Shown: one piece after another, positions 1 to 8,505 of the stretch
Position numbering within the stretch: position 1 is the first letter of the stretch
Layout of the letters: the number at the start of each line of letters is the position of its first letter
Source: Gammaproteobacteria bacterium
GTDB lineage: Bacteria > Pseudomonadota > Gammaproteobacteria > Steroidobacterales > PWYM01
Assembly (NCBI GenBank): GCA_020832005.1
Contig: JAFIFN010000027.1
Span: forward strand, 1-34,926
Direction of reading: 5' to 3'
Length of the DNA: 34,926 nucleotides
Notes under the pieces: model-generated
The model's input: the letters and a program-made list of their open reading frames with translations, nothing else
Database searches by the model: none
Told to the model about the DNA's origin: nothing
Translations under genes and position numbers: made by a program

Positions 1-135
1 AACGGCAGTGAACCTCCACGGCTAGAGGGTAGAGACCGGACGCTTACGAGTAAATGATAATGTCTCGCCCAGAAACTCCGGAAATGACGTTTCGCTCAAT
101 AGACTTCCCCCGCCCTAATTGATCCGAGCCCGAGA

Positions 136-657
136 TTGAATCAGCCGGTTTTGCATATGCGATACTTTTTTGACCTGCCCGTATATCGTCTCCCCGAGGA
201 GCGCTACTACACAGAACGAAACCGCCACGTTGAACGTGAGGTCTCTGAAGTCCCAATCTCCTCGAACCAGAACGCGTACCGTGCGCATTGCATAGAGCGG
301 TACGGCGGCCCTTGGCAGTTCAATGAAATTGTTGGATACGTCAGGCTCTACTTCGATGGGTCGCAAGTCCTAGGTGAATACTGGCGGACTAGGCGCAAAA
401 GGCTCGTACGGACCCGAAAGAAGGTGTTCTGGTGCGTGGGACATAAGGTCGCCCCGGAGGTGGATATACCGATCAATCCGTCGTCCGCTGATGTGGAGGC
501 CGCGGTGAACGAGTACGTGGAGCGAGCGAGAAGTGAGTTAAAAGGCCGGCACATCGATACTGCCGGCCTGGAAAGGCTTGGTCGTTTCTTGGATTGGGCG
601 AGCCTATATAGTGACGTAGAACACAGCATACAGGCGCCCACCTCATGTGATGAGTGA
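136..657 (+). CDS. Hypothetical protein of unknown function
   Basis: I do not recognise this 173-residue protein. It is charged and rich in Arg, Glu and Tyr, with no signal peptide or membrane segment. The C-terminal third looks helical (residues about 115-150, rich in Ala, Glu and Arg), and the middle alternates aromatic and basic residues. The first in-frame start is TTG at 136. An ATG at 157, giving a protein that begins MRYFFDLPVYRL, is at least as likely, since the seven residues between them look unstructured. It is transcribed convergently toward the ParA/HEPN end of the restriction operon. Base composition near 50-55% GC resembles the ParA/HEPN genes more than hsdR. It may be another accessory defence gene, but only its location suggests that. 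Confidence 0.6.
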   Translation: MNQPVLHMRYFFDLPVYRLPEERYYTERNRHVEREVSEVPISSNQNAYRAHCIERYGGPWQFNEIVGYVRLYFDGSQVLGEYWRTRRKRLVRTRKKVFWCVGHKVAPEVDIPINPSSADVEAAVNEYVERARSELKGRHIDTAGLERLGRFLDWASLYSDVEHSIQAPTSCDE

Positions 658-991
658 CTTTGTATTTGACCCGAGGGGTCCGGGGTGCAGCCTGAACCCG
701 GCGGCTGATACGCGCTCCGGTTGACCCGGCGCCCCCACCTTCCGCCGGCGCCACGCCGAGGCGCCCCGGAGCGTCCGCAGGCGTCGCGATCACGGCCCGG
801 CCCGCACGACCCCATGGGGCGCCCCCCGGGTGCCGCGGACGGCCGCGGGGAAGTGCGGAAATCTTTGCCGGGGCTGGGATGAGGTTTGGACGTCGTCGGC
901 GAGAATACGGCACGCACAGATCAACTGAGATTGTCCAACGCGTTTCGCTGCATTCCTCGAGCGGAATAGATAGTAGATTATGTGATGGCAG
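658..991. other. Gene-free stretch with an extreme GC-rich core
   Basis: No convincing coding region lies between the stop of the unknown gene and the stop of the HEPN gene. About 664-880 is made almost entirely of G and C, with runs such as GGGGCGCCCCCCGGG, while sequence on both sides is close to 50% GC. Open frames here (for example on the minus strand from 913 to 473) consist of Arg, Gly, Pro and Ala and look like composition artefacts. The abrupt border suggests a remnant of foreign DNA or an insertion scar, but I could not identify an element. Confidence 0.6.
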
Positions 992-1588
992 TCAAATCAA
1001 GGTAAATATGGTCTCTCCAAGCGAACTAACAAATGATTCTGCACGCTCAGCGTCAGCTGCTAGAATTGGCATTTTTAGGTCGGTATTTGGACCGCGGTCT
1101 GTCTCATGAACAATTGAATTTCTCCGTTTATGAATATTTCGAAGCTCTGTAACGGTTTCGCTTCGATCTCGACCCATTGCTGCCGCAATGACCTGCCACT
1201 TTTGGCTCTCAGGCCAAATCAAACTCAACGCATCAACCAACTTTACCGGATCCATAAAGGACAGGTGCGCGAATTTCCTACGAACGATCCCCTCAAAAAC
1301 AATCTCAGCGGGGGGAACCCCCGAACCATATAAGGCAGAGTGACTTTCTAGGCTAATCGTTTCCGCCAAATATTTAGGGGTCGGCGGCCGACGACCTGCG
1401 AAAATCTCCACCATATGGTGAGTCACCATGTCATGGACGAGCTTGTCCAAGGCACTCAAGCAGTAGATGAATGCCATCCTCAGCAGATCGTCGTAATCGC
1501 CCGGAAGCTTTAAATCATGCACGCAGTGTTGATAGAGGGCTCGGAGCTTCTCTGAGTCCGCAATGCTATTCCGGAATGTATGAATCAT
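992..1588 (-). CDS. HEPN-domain protein (RiboL-PSP-HEPN-like), putative RNase effector
   Basis: The 198-residue, mostly helical protein carries the HEPN nuclease signature R-N-x-x-x-H at residues 156-161 (RRNSIVHE), followed by an acidic TD pair. That fits the RiboL-PSP-HEPN type, where Arg and His form a metal-independent RNase site. HEPN proteins are widespread toxins and effectors in abortive-infection, toxin-antitoxin and restriction-linked systems. The start lies 5 bp after the stop of the ParA-like gene on the same strand, so the two are almost certainly co-transcribed and probably cooperate. Codon composition is AT-richer than hsdR, which points to separate ancestry. No antitoxin such as a MNT nucleotidyltransferase is adjacent. 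RNA cleavage is inferred from the motif; the trigger is unknown. Confidence 0.8.
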   Translation of the reverse strand: MIHTFRNSIADSEKLRALYQHCVHDLKLPGDYDDLLRMAFIYCLSALDKLVHDMVTHHMVEIFAGRRPPTPKYLAETISLESHSALYGSGVPPAEIVFEGIVRRKFAHLSFMDPVKLVDALSLIWPESQKWQVIAAAMGRDRSETVTELRNIHKRRNSIVHETDRGPNTDLKMPILAADAERAESFVSSLGETIFTLI

Positions 1589-1593
1589 TGTCT

Positions 1594-2616
1594 CTACACT
1601 GTCAGGCGGCGCACCTCGGAAGCAAGATGAGTAAACAAATCTCCGAATCGAGTTCGATTCTTTTGCATTTGCTCAAGAACAGGCCCTGTCTCACCTATCT
1701 CTTCATCCGTCACTTCAAACACCGGAGCGCCCGCATTTAATGCCTTAGGCAAAATGCCTTGAAAGTCTGATATTTCCGCAAGGCAAAGGCCTTCCTGAAT
1801 TAAAGGAACTCCGTAGAGATCGTCGTTTAATAGCATTCCGGCATGGAAAAGCGCTGGCTTTAGATCACTGACCACCTTCTGCTTTATTTCGGCAATGTTA
1901 TCTCGATAGGGCCGTGCCGCCCGGCCTCTTCGAACGTTAAAGCGCTGCACAACCGTGCCCAAGAGTTTTGGGGGCTCAAGCCGAAGCGGATATGAGGAAT
2001 TTTCGAATAGTGGCCCGCTTTGTCGGAGCCAAGCAGCCCATCGGGGCATGATGGTCTTGAGAGTATCCAGCGCCATTATTGAAAATGGATCAGGATTTGT
2101 GGGGATAATCAGGTAATCCGAATTCAACACAAAATTCTGATTGATAGAGCTTAGACCAGGGTTTAAGTCGATTATCGTGTATGTAATGTCGTATTTCTCC
2201 TCGACGGCGTTCAGAAACGCGCTGAATGCCCCCGGAAGATTTTCGAGTGTGGCAATTGCATTGTTGGAGGTCTGCGCGAAGGTTAAAGCCGCCTCGAACT
2301 CTGACAAATTCTGATGCCCGGGCACAAGAAACAGGCCAGGGCGCCGTGGAGGCTCAAAACATTCGATTGCTGTGATTGGAGCAGGTCGTCCCTTGAAAGC
2401 CACTTCGACTCCGTCTCGGAGGTTGTTAGATTTTGTTGCGTCGTCTAGGTAGTAACTGTCGAAGTGGTGAATTAGCAAGCTTGTCAGATTGCATTGTGGG
2501 TCTGCATCAACCAGCAACACACGATCGCTCTCAGCCAGCTTCCAACCAAGGTTGTATGCAGTAGTAGTCTTACTGACGCCGCCCTTGTGATTAAAAAATA
2601 CTATCCGCTTTGACAT
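1594..2616 (-). CDS. ParA/MinD-like P-loop ATPase
   Basis: This 340-residue protein begins with the deviant Walker A motif KGGVSKTT (residues 11-18), including the signature lysine. It continues with the Walker A' strand VDADPQCNLTSLL (about 37-49) and a switch/Walker B strand ending IIDLNPG. This is the ParA/Soj family (AAA_31 type). ParA proteins bind ATP as dimers and usually segregate plasmids with a ParB partner, but there is no ParB or centromere-like repeat here. Its partner is instead the HEPN gene 5 bp downstream. It lies 147 bp after hsdR on the same strand with a good ribosome-binding site (GGGAG), so it may belong to the restriction operon or have its own promoter in that gap. The composition is clearly AT-richer than hsdR. 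A sensor or switch role for the HEPN protein is inference. Confidence 0.88.
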   Translation of the reverse strand: MSKRIVFFNHKGGVSKTTTAYNLGWKLAESDRVLLVDADPQCNLTSLLIHHFDSYYLDDATKSNNLRDGVEVAFKGRPAPITAIECFEPPRRPGLFLVPGHQNLSEFEAALTFAQTSNNAIATLENLPGAFSAFLNAVEEKYDITYTIIDLNPGLSSINQNFVLNSDYLIIPTNPDPFSIMALDTLKTIMPRWAAWLRQSGPLFENSSYPLRLEPPKLLGTVVQRFNVRRGRAARPYRDNIAEIKQKVVSDLKPALFHAGMLLNDDLYGVPLIQEGLCLAEISDFQGILPKALNAGAPVFEVTDEEIGETGPVLEQMQKNRTRFGDLFTHLASEVRRLTV

Positions 2617-2763
2617 TCCCGCGCTCTCCCTTGATGTATCTTCAGTCTATCGCGACCTTACGCGTAGCCTCCCAACTATGGGCTAACTCGGGCTCGAGGC
2701 ATTCATTGCCAAAAGTGCTACCTTTGCGCCGCAGAGCCCCTCAGCAGACCGTCAAGGTGCCGG

Positions 2764-5097
2764 CTAAGCGTACAAATGCCGCTGAAACCCCTCGAACACC
2801 TCGCGGATGTTCCCGACGGGACCCAGCTCCCGCACCGCATCACTCACGCTGTGGTACTTCAGCTCGATCAGCTGCGGCAGCTTGTCTGTGTCCAGCTCGC
2901 CCACGCCCCTAGCGACGTAGTGATCCAGCACAAAGCGCAGAAACTCCTGCTGTCGGTATTCGCGGCCCTCGAAGATTCTGGGTTTGCGGGCGTCCACGCG
3001 TTCGGCACGCGTCACCGGCGCCATATTGAAGGCGATGTAGGCGAGCACGTCGTACAGGTCACTGTTCTCGGCCTCGATGAGCTTGCCCACCTCGGCCAGC
3101 TGCTCCGCGCCGTAGCCCTTCTCCTCCAAGCCTTCCAGCAACTTCTTCCGGGTGTCCGGACGACCCCACAGGGCGCGCAGCTCATCCTCGTCCTTGAACA
3201 GCTCGGGCAGATCCCCGAACAGGCGCCGGATGAACTGGGCCGCCGATATGGGCGTGCCGTCCGAGCTCCAGAAGCTCGTGGCGCTCATGTGCTGGATGGT
3301 GCGTTCCTTGCCGTCCGCCAGCTTGATCCGCACCTTACGCCGGCGCACATCCTCGTCGTCGGGTTGAGGGGTGTCCGGCGGCTCCGATTCCACTTCGGCC
3401 GTCCGCGGAGGCGCTTCCGTCGGCTCCGGCGCCAGCGGCTCGCCGTCCCACTCGGGATCGTTGAAGTGTTCGTAGGCCTTCACGAAGTCGTAGATCGTGA
3501 AGTGATCCTTGCCGTCGAACAGGCGCGTGCCGCGGCCGATAATCTGCTTGAACTCGATCATTGAGTTCACGGGACGCATCAGCACGATGTTCCGGACGTT
3601 CCTTGCATCCACGCCCGTGGACAGTTTCTGCGAGGTGGTGAGAATGGTGGGAATGGTCTTCTCGTTGTCCTGAAACTGCTTCAGGAAACGCTCGCCTTCC
3701 TTGCCGTCGTCGGCGGTCACGCGCTCGCAGTAGTGCGGGTCGGTGCTGGTCTTGAGCTGGTTGACCAGGTCCCGGACCGCCAGCGCGTGCGCCTGGGTGG
3801 CGCAGAACACGAGCGTCTTCTCTCGCTGATCGATCTGCTCCATGAACAGCTTCACCCGGTAGCGCTCACGCTCGGCGATCTCGATGACGCGATTGAAGTC
3901 ATCCTCGGTGTAGCGCCGGCCCGCCTCCACCTCGCCCTCGATGATCTCATCGTCGGCGGTGTAGACGTAGTCGTCCAGGGTGGTGGCGATCTGGCGCACC
4001 TTGAAGGGGGTCAGGAAGCCGTCGTTGATGCCTTCCTTCAGGGAGTAGATGTACACCGGCTCGCCGAAATAGGCGTAGGTGTCGGCGTTGTGCTTGCGCT
4101 TGGGCGTGGCGGTCAGGCCGAGCTGCACGGCGGGCTGAAAGTACTCCAGGATGCCCCGCCAGTTGCTTTCGTCGTTGGCCCCGCCCCGGTGGCACTCATC
4201 GATGATGATGAAATCGAAGAAGTCCGGCGGATAGTCCCCGAAATTGGGCGCCGGGTTGCCCTCGGCGTCGCGTCCGGTCATGAAGGTCTGGAAGATGGTG
4301 AAGAAGATGTTCCCGTTCTTCGGCACCCGTCCCTTCTTGCGGATGGTCGCCGGGTCGATCCGCACCAGCGCATCCTCGGGGAACGCCGAGAAGTCGTTGA
4401 AGGCCTGATTGGCCAGGATGTTGCGGTCGGCCAGAAACAGCACCCGCGGCTGGCGGCCGGGCTCCCCCGAGTCGCGCGCGGCCAGGCTCCAGCGGGCGTG
4501 GAACAACTTCCATGAGATCTGGAAGGCGATGGCCGTCTTGCCGGTGCCGGTGGCCAGGGTGAGCAGGATGCGATCGCGACCGCCGGCGACGGCCTCCAGC
4601 GCTTGATTGATGGCGTTGTGCTGGTAATAGCGCGCCTGCCAGAAGCCACCCTTGTCCTCGAAGGGCACCGCGCCGAAACGCTCGCGCCAGGTGTTGTGGG
4701 CGTCGGCGCCTTTCCCGTAGGTCTCGACCCACAGGTCCTCGGGCGAGGCATAGGCATCGACGGGGCCTTCCGCGCCGGTGTGCATGTCGATCCGGTAGAT
4801 GCCGTCGCCGTTGGTGCAGTAGGCGAACCGGGCTTGCAGGCGCTCGGCGTATCGCTTGGCCTGGGCGAGGCCTTCGGTCACGGGCAGGCTTCGCTTCTTG
4901 GCCTCGATCACGGCGAGCTTCTGGCCGCGGTACGTCAACACGTAATCGGCTATGTCCGACTTGGTCCTTTTGCCGGCGCCCTGCAGGCGCCCGAGAGTGA
5001 TCGCCTCGCGTCGCACCCGGCTGGCTTCCACCACGCCCCAACCCGCGTCCTTCAGGGCGGGGTCGATCAGCTCGGCGCGGGTTTCGGCTTCGTTCAT
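2764..5097 (-). CDS. hsdR: Type I restriction enzyme, R subunit (HsdR, EcoEI-like)
   Basis: This is the ATP-driven translocase and endonuclease subunit of a type I restriction system; it acts with HsdM and HsdS and cuts DNA away from the recognition site. The N-terminal nuclease domain shows the PD-(D/E)xK pattern (Asp51, then E65-A-K67). The helicase core has Walker A ATGTGKT (about 183-189), the box DECH (300-303), the TATP motif (about 329-332) and the late motif IGRGTRLF. The C-terminal region matches the EcoEI_R_C type. Length, 777 residues, is normal for this subfamily. Its ATG overlaps the hsdS stop as ATGA, showing translational coupling. It appears intact. GC content is higher than in hsdS and the parA-like gene. 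Confidence 0.95.
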   Translation of the reverse strand: MNEAETRAELIDPALKDAGWGVVEASRVRREAITLGRLQGAGKRTKSDIADYVLTYRGQKLAVIEAKKRSLPVTEGLAQAKRYAERLQARFAYCTNGDGIYRIDMHTGAEGPVDAYASPEDLWVETYGKGADAHNTWRERFGAVPFEDKGGFWQARYYQHNAINQALEAVAGGRDRILLTLATGTGKTAIAFQISWKLFHARWSLAARDSGEPGRQPRVLFLADRNILANQAFNDFSAFPEDALVRIDPATIRKKGRVPKNGNIFFTIFQTFMTGRDAEGNPAPNFGDYPPDFFDFIIIDECHRGGANDESNWRGILEYFQPAVQLGLTATPKRKHNADTYAYFGEPVYIYSLKEGINDGFLTPFKVRQIATTLDDYVYTADDEIIEGEVEAGRRYTEDDFNRVIEIAERERYRVKLFMEQIDQREKTLVFCATQAHALAVRDLVNQLKTSTDPHYCERVTADDGKEGERFLKQFQDNEKTIPTILTTSQKLSTGVDARNVRNIVLMRPVNSMIEFKQIIGRGTRLFDGKDHFTIYDFVKAYEHFNDPEWDGEPLAPEPTEAPPRTAEVESEPPDTPQPDDEDVRRRKVRIKLADGKERTIQHMSATSFWSSDGTPISAAQFIRRLFGDLPELFKDEDELRALWGRPDTRKKLLEGLEEKGYGAEQLAEVGKLIEAENSDLYDVLAYIAFNMAPVTRAERVDARKPRIFEGREYRQQEFLRFVLDHYVARGVGELDTDKLPQLIELKYHSVSDAVRELGPVGNIREVFEGFQRHLYA

Positions 5098-6323
5098 GCC
5101 AACGCGGACTCGATCTCGTCCCGCGGCGCGGCGGTGAGCTCGCCGGAGAAGGCCTTTTGCAGGAGGGATTGTTTGAGCTCGGTGAGAGCATCAAGCTTTC
5201 TTTCATACAGCACACGTAGTGCAGACCAACTGGCTGCCATCTCATCCAACTGCGCGACGATGCGTAGTTGCGTCTTCATATTCGGCACTTTTACCGTCAG
5301 TTCACGCAGATCCATAAGATTAATGCCCGTATAGGCAACCCCTTTCTGAACACCCACTAACCAGTCTTGGCTTTCTCTAGTAGCAATGCTGTACGCTGCA
5401 TACGGAGGCAATATCTTCTCCTGATCTACCGGAACCACTGCTACTTCGCGCGACACATTCCATCCGCGCATTGCGCCGGACGCCACTGCAACGCCCCCAA
5501 GCGTCCCGCGAACGCTCACCAAAACTTCTCCTCCTTCCAAAACAGTCCTTGAATATTGACTAGAGAGTTCCGGGCTGATGCGCTTTATGCCGTTAGTGGC
5601 AATGCGTAACCTGCGGACATTGCTTGTGCGGAGACATGGAATCCCATCTGGAACATCTGGACCGAGCTTGATCACACCGTAGGTTATTGTCTTTTGACCA
5701 CAAAGGCTGCGCAATCGCTCAATCCTCTCCCCCTCGGGCAGACGCAAAAACGAATGATTCAAATAGCTCTCAAACAACTCCCGTGCGTTGGCGAGGTTCT
5801 TTTCGGTGTTGGCGACCGCGGTGGAGATTCCCGCAAAGGCTTCATCGAGGACGGCGACGATGCGCTTTTGTTCGGGGAGGGTCGGGAGCGGTATTTGGAG
5901 CGATTTAATGAAGGGAAGCTTGACGCCTTGTACTGTGGCACCTGTACCTTCGGCCTCAATCAAATGGGCGACACTCTGAAGCCATCGAAATAAATAGCGA
6001 ACGTCTAGATTCTCATGTTTCGGTACAATGCCGCGAAGATCCTGATTGATGGCCGTGGCCTGATTGAGCAGACAAACCTTTCCCAGTCCGACTCTTGTCG
6101 CGATAACCACATTGTCAGCGGGAACGACATTCGTAGCGCATCCATTGACGGCTTCCCGAGAGATACGGAATTGTGTCCTCGTGAGAATTTCCTCTCTCAT
6201 ATCGCGAACTGTAGCCCAAGGTATGTCACCTTCATAAAACGCAGGGTTGCGTTTTGAGGGGGTGCCGCCACCCACGAAGTGGCAGGTTTCACCAAGCGGC
6301 TTTTTCACCCAATCCTCCCTCAC
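5094..6323 (-). CDS. hsdS: Type I restriction enzyme, specificity subunit (HsdS)
   Basis: This 409-residue subunit recognises the bipartite DNA target for both methylation and cleavage. It has two target-recognition domains: TRD1 at about residues 5-160, ending in the conserved LPEQKRIVAVLDE helix start, and TRD2 at about 200-365, ending in QLRIVAQLDE. Each is followed by a helical spacer, the last containing LKQSLLQKAFSGEL, which is typical of HsdS C-termini. The TRD coding DNA (roughly 5200-6250) is noticeably AT-richer than the flanking hsdM and hsdR, as expected for domains exchanged by recombination. The gene starts within the hsdM stop (4-bp overlap) and ends within the hsdR start. The target sequence cannot be predicted from this alone. 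Confidence 0.95.
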   Translation of the reverse strand: MREDWVKKPLGETCHFVGGGTPSKRNPAFYEGDIPWATVRDMREEILTRTQFRISREAVNGCATNVVPADNVVIATRVGLGKVCLLNQATAINQDLRGIVPKHENLDVRYLFRWLQSVAHLIEAEGTGATVQGVKLPFIKSLQIPLPTLPEQKRIVAVLDEAFAGISTAVANTEKNLANARELFESYLNHSFLRLPEGERIERLRSLCGQKTITYGVIKLGPDVPDGIPCLRTSNVRRLRIATNGIKRISPELSSQYSRTVLEGGEVLVSVRGTLGGVAVASGAMRGWNVSREVAVVPVDQEKILPPYAAYSIATRESQDWLVGVQKGVAYTGINLMDLRELTVKVPNMKTQLRIVAQLDEMAASWSALRVLYERKLDALTELKQSLLQKAFSGELTAAPRDEIESALA

Positions 6324-7795
6324 AACATCCCCCGAATCCCTTCCAAGATCTCCTCGCTCTCCTTATCCAGCGTCTCGATCTCGTTGATGATCACCTCGGG
6401 ATCGCGCAGGGGTTCGGCTTCGGCCTTGTTGGGGTTCTTGACCGACAGATCGACGGTGTCCGCGTCGACGTCATCGACGTTCACCGTCCACGAGTTCTCC
6501 GACTCCTCGAACCCGGCCTGGCGCGAGACGAAATCCTGCAGGTCGTCGTCGTTGAGCGGGTTGGTCTTACCGAGGCTGCGGCCGGGATCGAGCTGGTAGT
6601 ACCAGAGCTTCCGGGTCTGCGCGCCCTTCTCGAAGAACAGCACCACGGTCTTCACGCCGGCGCCCAGGAACGTGCCGCCAGGACAGTCCAAGATCGTGTG
6701 CAGGTTGCAGCTCTGCAGCAGCTCCTTGCGCAGGGCGCGGGCGGCGTTGTCGCTATTGGACAGGAAGGTGTTCTTGATGACGACGGCGCCCCGACCGCCG
6801 GCCTTCAGGTACTTGATGAAGTGCTGCAGGAACAGGAACGCCGTCTCGCCGGTCTTGATCGGGAAGTTCTGCTGGACTTCCTTGCGCTCCTTGCCGCCGA
6901 AGGGCGGATTGGCGAGGATGACGTCGAAGCGGTCCTTCTCCTGAATGTCGCTCAGGTTCTCGGTGAGACTGTTGGTGTGCACCACGTTGGGCGCCTCGAT
7001 GCCGTGCAGGATCATGTTCATGATCCCGATCACGTACGGCAGGCTCTTCTTCTCCTTGGCGTAGAAGGTGCGGGTCTGGAGGATCTCCAGATCGGCGGTG
7101 GAAAGATGGCCGCCGTCGCCCTTCCCGTCGGGACCGTAGCGCAGATAGTCGTGCGCCTCGCACAGGAACCCGGCTGAACCGGCGGCGGCGTCGTAGATGC
7201 GCTCGCCGATGCGGGGCTTGGTCACCTGGATCATGGCGCGAATAAGCGGGCGCGGCGTGTAGTACTCACCGCCGTTTCGCCCGGCGTTGCCCATGTTGCG
7301 GATCTTGGCTTCGTAAAGGTGCGAGAGTTCGTGTTTCTCGGCCTGGGACCGGAAGCTCAGGCCGTCGATCAGCTCAAGAGCGTCGCGCAGGCTGTACCCA
7401 CTGGCGAACTTGTTGCGGATCTCGCTGAAGATCTCGCCGATCTTGTATTCAATGGTGTCCGGTCCGGTGGCGCGATCCCGGAAGCCCTGCAGGTAGGGAA
7501 AGAGCTCGCCGTTCACGAAGGCGATCAGATCGGCGCCGGTGAGCGCGGAATCATGATCGAACCTTCCGTCCGCCGTCTTGGGCGCGGCCCATGCGGACCA
7601 GCGGTGGGGCTCATCGATGATGAACCGGTGCGACGTGCCGACCAGCTCGGCCTCCTGGGCACGCTCGTATTCGAGATCGTCCAGGTACTTGAGAAACAGT
7701 ATCCACGAGGTCTGCTCGGTGTAGTCCAGTTCGGTGGCGCAGCCGGCTTCTTTCCAGAGTACGTCGTCGATGTTGCGGAAGACTTGTTCGAACAT
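6320..7795 (-). CDS. hsdM: Type I restriction enzyme, DNA methyltransferase subunit (HsdM)
   Basis: This N6-adenine methyltransferase subunit protects self DNA and pairs with HsdS. The N-terminal helical HsdM_N domain (about 1-150) leads into the N6_Mtase domain. That domain carries GGEYYTPR (about 175-182), SAM-binding motif I AAAGSAGF (203-210) and the catalytic NPPF (296-299). Length 491 is typical. It is the first gene of the operon. A GGAT sequence just upstream of the start serves as a plausible ribosome-binding site, and a perfect 8-bp dyad sits about 52 bp upstream. The motifs are intact, so the methyltransferase is likely active. Confidence 0.96.
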   Translation of the reverse strand: MFEQVFRNIDDVLWKEAGCATELDYTEQTSWILFLKYLDDLEYERAQEAELVGTSHRFIIDEPHRWSAWAAPKTADGRFDHDSALTGADLIAFVNGELFPYLQGFRDRATGPDTIEYKIGEIFSEIRNKFASGYSLRDALELIDGLSFRSQAEKHELSHLYEAKIRNMGNAGRNGGEYYTPRPLIRAMIQVTKPRIGERIYDAAAGSAGFLCEAHDYLRYGPDGKGDGGHLSTADLEILQTRTFYAKEKKSLPYVIGIMNMILHGIEAPNVVHTNSLTENLSDIQEKDRFDVILANPPFGGKERKEVQQNFPIKTGETAFLFLQHFIKYLKAGGRGAVVIKNTFLSNSDNAARALRKELLQSCNLHTILDCPGGTFLGAGVKTVVLFFEKGAQTRKLWYYQLDPGRSLGKTNPLNDDDLQDFVSRQAGFEESENSWTVNVDDVDADTVDLSVKNPNKAEAEPLRDPEVIINEIETLDKESEEILEGIRGML

Positions 7796-7798
7796 TAG

Positions 7799-8224
7799 TT
7801 ATCCGTTGTCGGGGTTCGATGGGCCGGCGCCGAGCATAAATATCCCGATCGCGGAGGCCGCGATCATTCAGACCCTTCCATGCGCAGGCGGTTAGGTGCA
7901 GATTTTTTTGGCAGGATAACCCGATATGGGCTCGTGGGGGAGCTTAGGGGCACCGATTCGGAGTCCCGATGGGCGGACCTCCCAGTCGTCGTCCGCCTGG
8001 CACCATCGCCTCCTCGGCCTGGAGCCGCCGAGTAGTGCTGGAGTGGGCTGCGGCGCCGCCCGGCACAATCTTCTAGGCTCCTCAACCGAGACGCCGGATC
8101 CGCGAGATCCTGGGGGTGCGACTCTACAAGTTCCGGCTCTTAATCCTACCGGGACTTTGTGAGACTGAGTTTGGTCAGTAAGCTACCAGGAACAAAGCTG
8201 AGTTAGGCGCATGAGGGTGTAGCC
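7799..8224. other. Intergenic region between hsdM and the divergent small gene
   Basis: No convincing gene lies here; the open frames on both strands are Ser-, Gly- and Pro-rich and resemble no family I know. It should hold the hsd promoter (reading left), since hsdM is the first gene of that operon, and the start region of the small gene at 8225 (reading right). Notable elements are the 19-bp dyad at 7847-7865 and a T7 run near 7904. Confidence 0.6.
7847..7865. promoter_or_regulatory. Perfect dyad upstream of hsdM, possible operator
   Basis: GATCGCGG-AGG-CCGCGATC is a perfect 8-bp inverted repeat with a 3-bp centre, 52-70 bp upstream of the hsdM start. A weak -10-like sequence on the minus strand (TATTTAT) lies between the dyad and hsdM. 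The position suits an operator controlling the restriction operon. A transcript hairpin is the alternative. No regulator gene for it is seen next door. Confidence 0.4.
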
Positions 8225-8437
8225 ATGACCACGACGCAACGAGGCAAGAAGAAGGCCGCGGCTATCTCCCGTTCGAACACCGAGATCCGAGCGATCGTGC
8301 TGCGGTACTTCTACGATCGCAACGCCGCTTCAACGAGCGTCCGCGGCAAGAAGGGATACGCCGTGAAGATCAGCGATGTCCGCAAGGAAACCTTTGGCTT
8401 CGGAGGCCAAAACGTGCAGCGCATTTTATCGGTCTAA
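8225..8437 (+). pseudogene. Short basic protein, probably the truncated N-terminus of a winged-helix-like protein
   Basis: The 70-residue product has a lysine-rich start, then RAIVLRYFYDRN and KISDVRKE. From memory this resembles the N-terminal part of small winged-helix proteins whose genes sit near restriction and defence loci, in which the helix after DVRKE continues into an HTH. Here the frame changes character (TFGFGGQN) and stops, so the recognition part seems lost. A GAGGG ribosome-binding site 8 bp before the ATG supports translation. It is divergent from hsdM and could be a decayed regulator of that operon. It may instead be an intact unknown small protein. Confidence 0.45.
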
Positions 8438-8505
8438 GTGCAGGGAGCATGTAGCCTGTTGTATTTGATCGGATATCTTCAGTGCCTGCGCGAAGCGGCG
8501 CGGTC

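Noticed and set aside
1594-2616. Plasmid partition locus
   Set aside because: A ParA-like gene alone does not make one: no ParB, no centromere-like repeats and no replication gene are present.
2776-7177. Long plus-strand open frames opposite hsdR and hsdM (for example 2776-3564, 3733-4515, 4603-5334, 6254-7177)
   Set aside because: They are antisense frames kept open by GC-biased codon use; the products are Leu/Val/Gly/Arg-rich with no family motifs, while the minus-strand genes have complete catalytic motifs.
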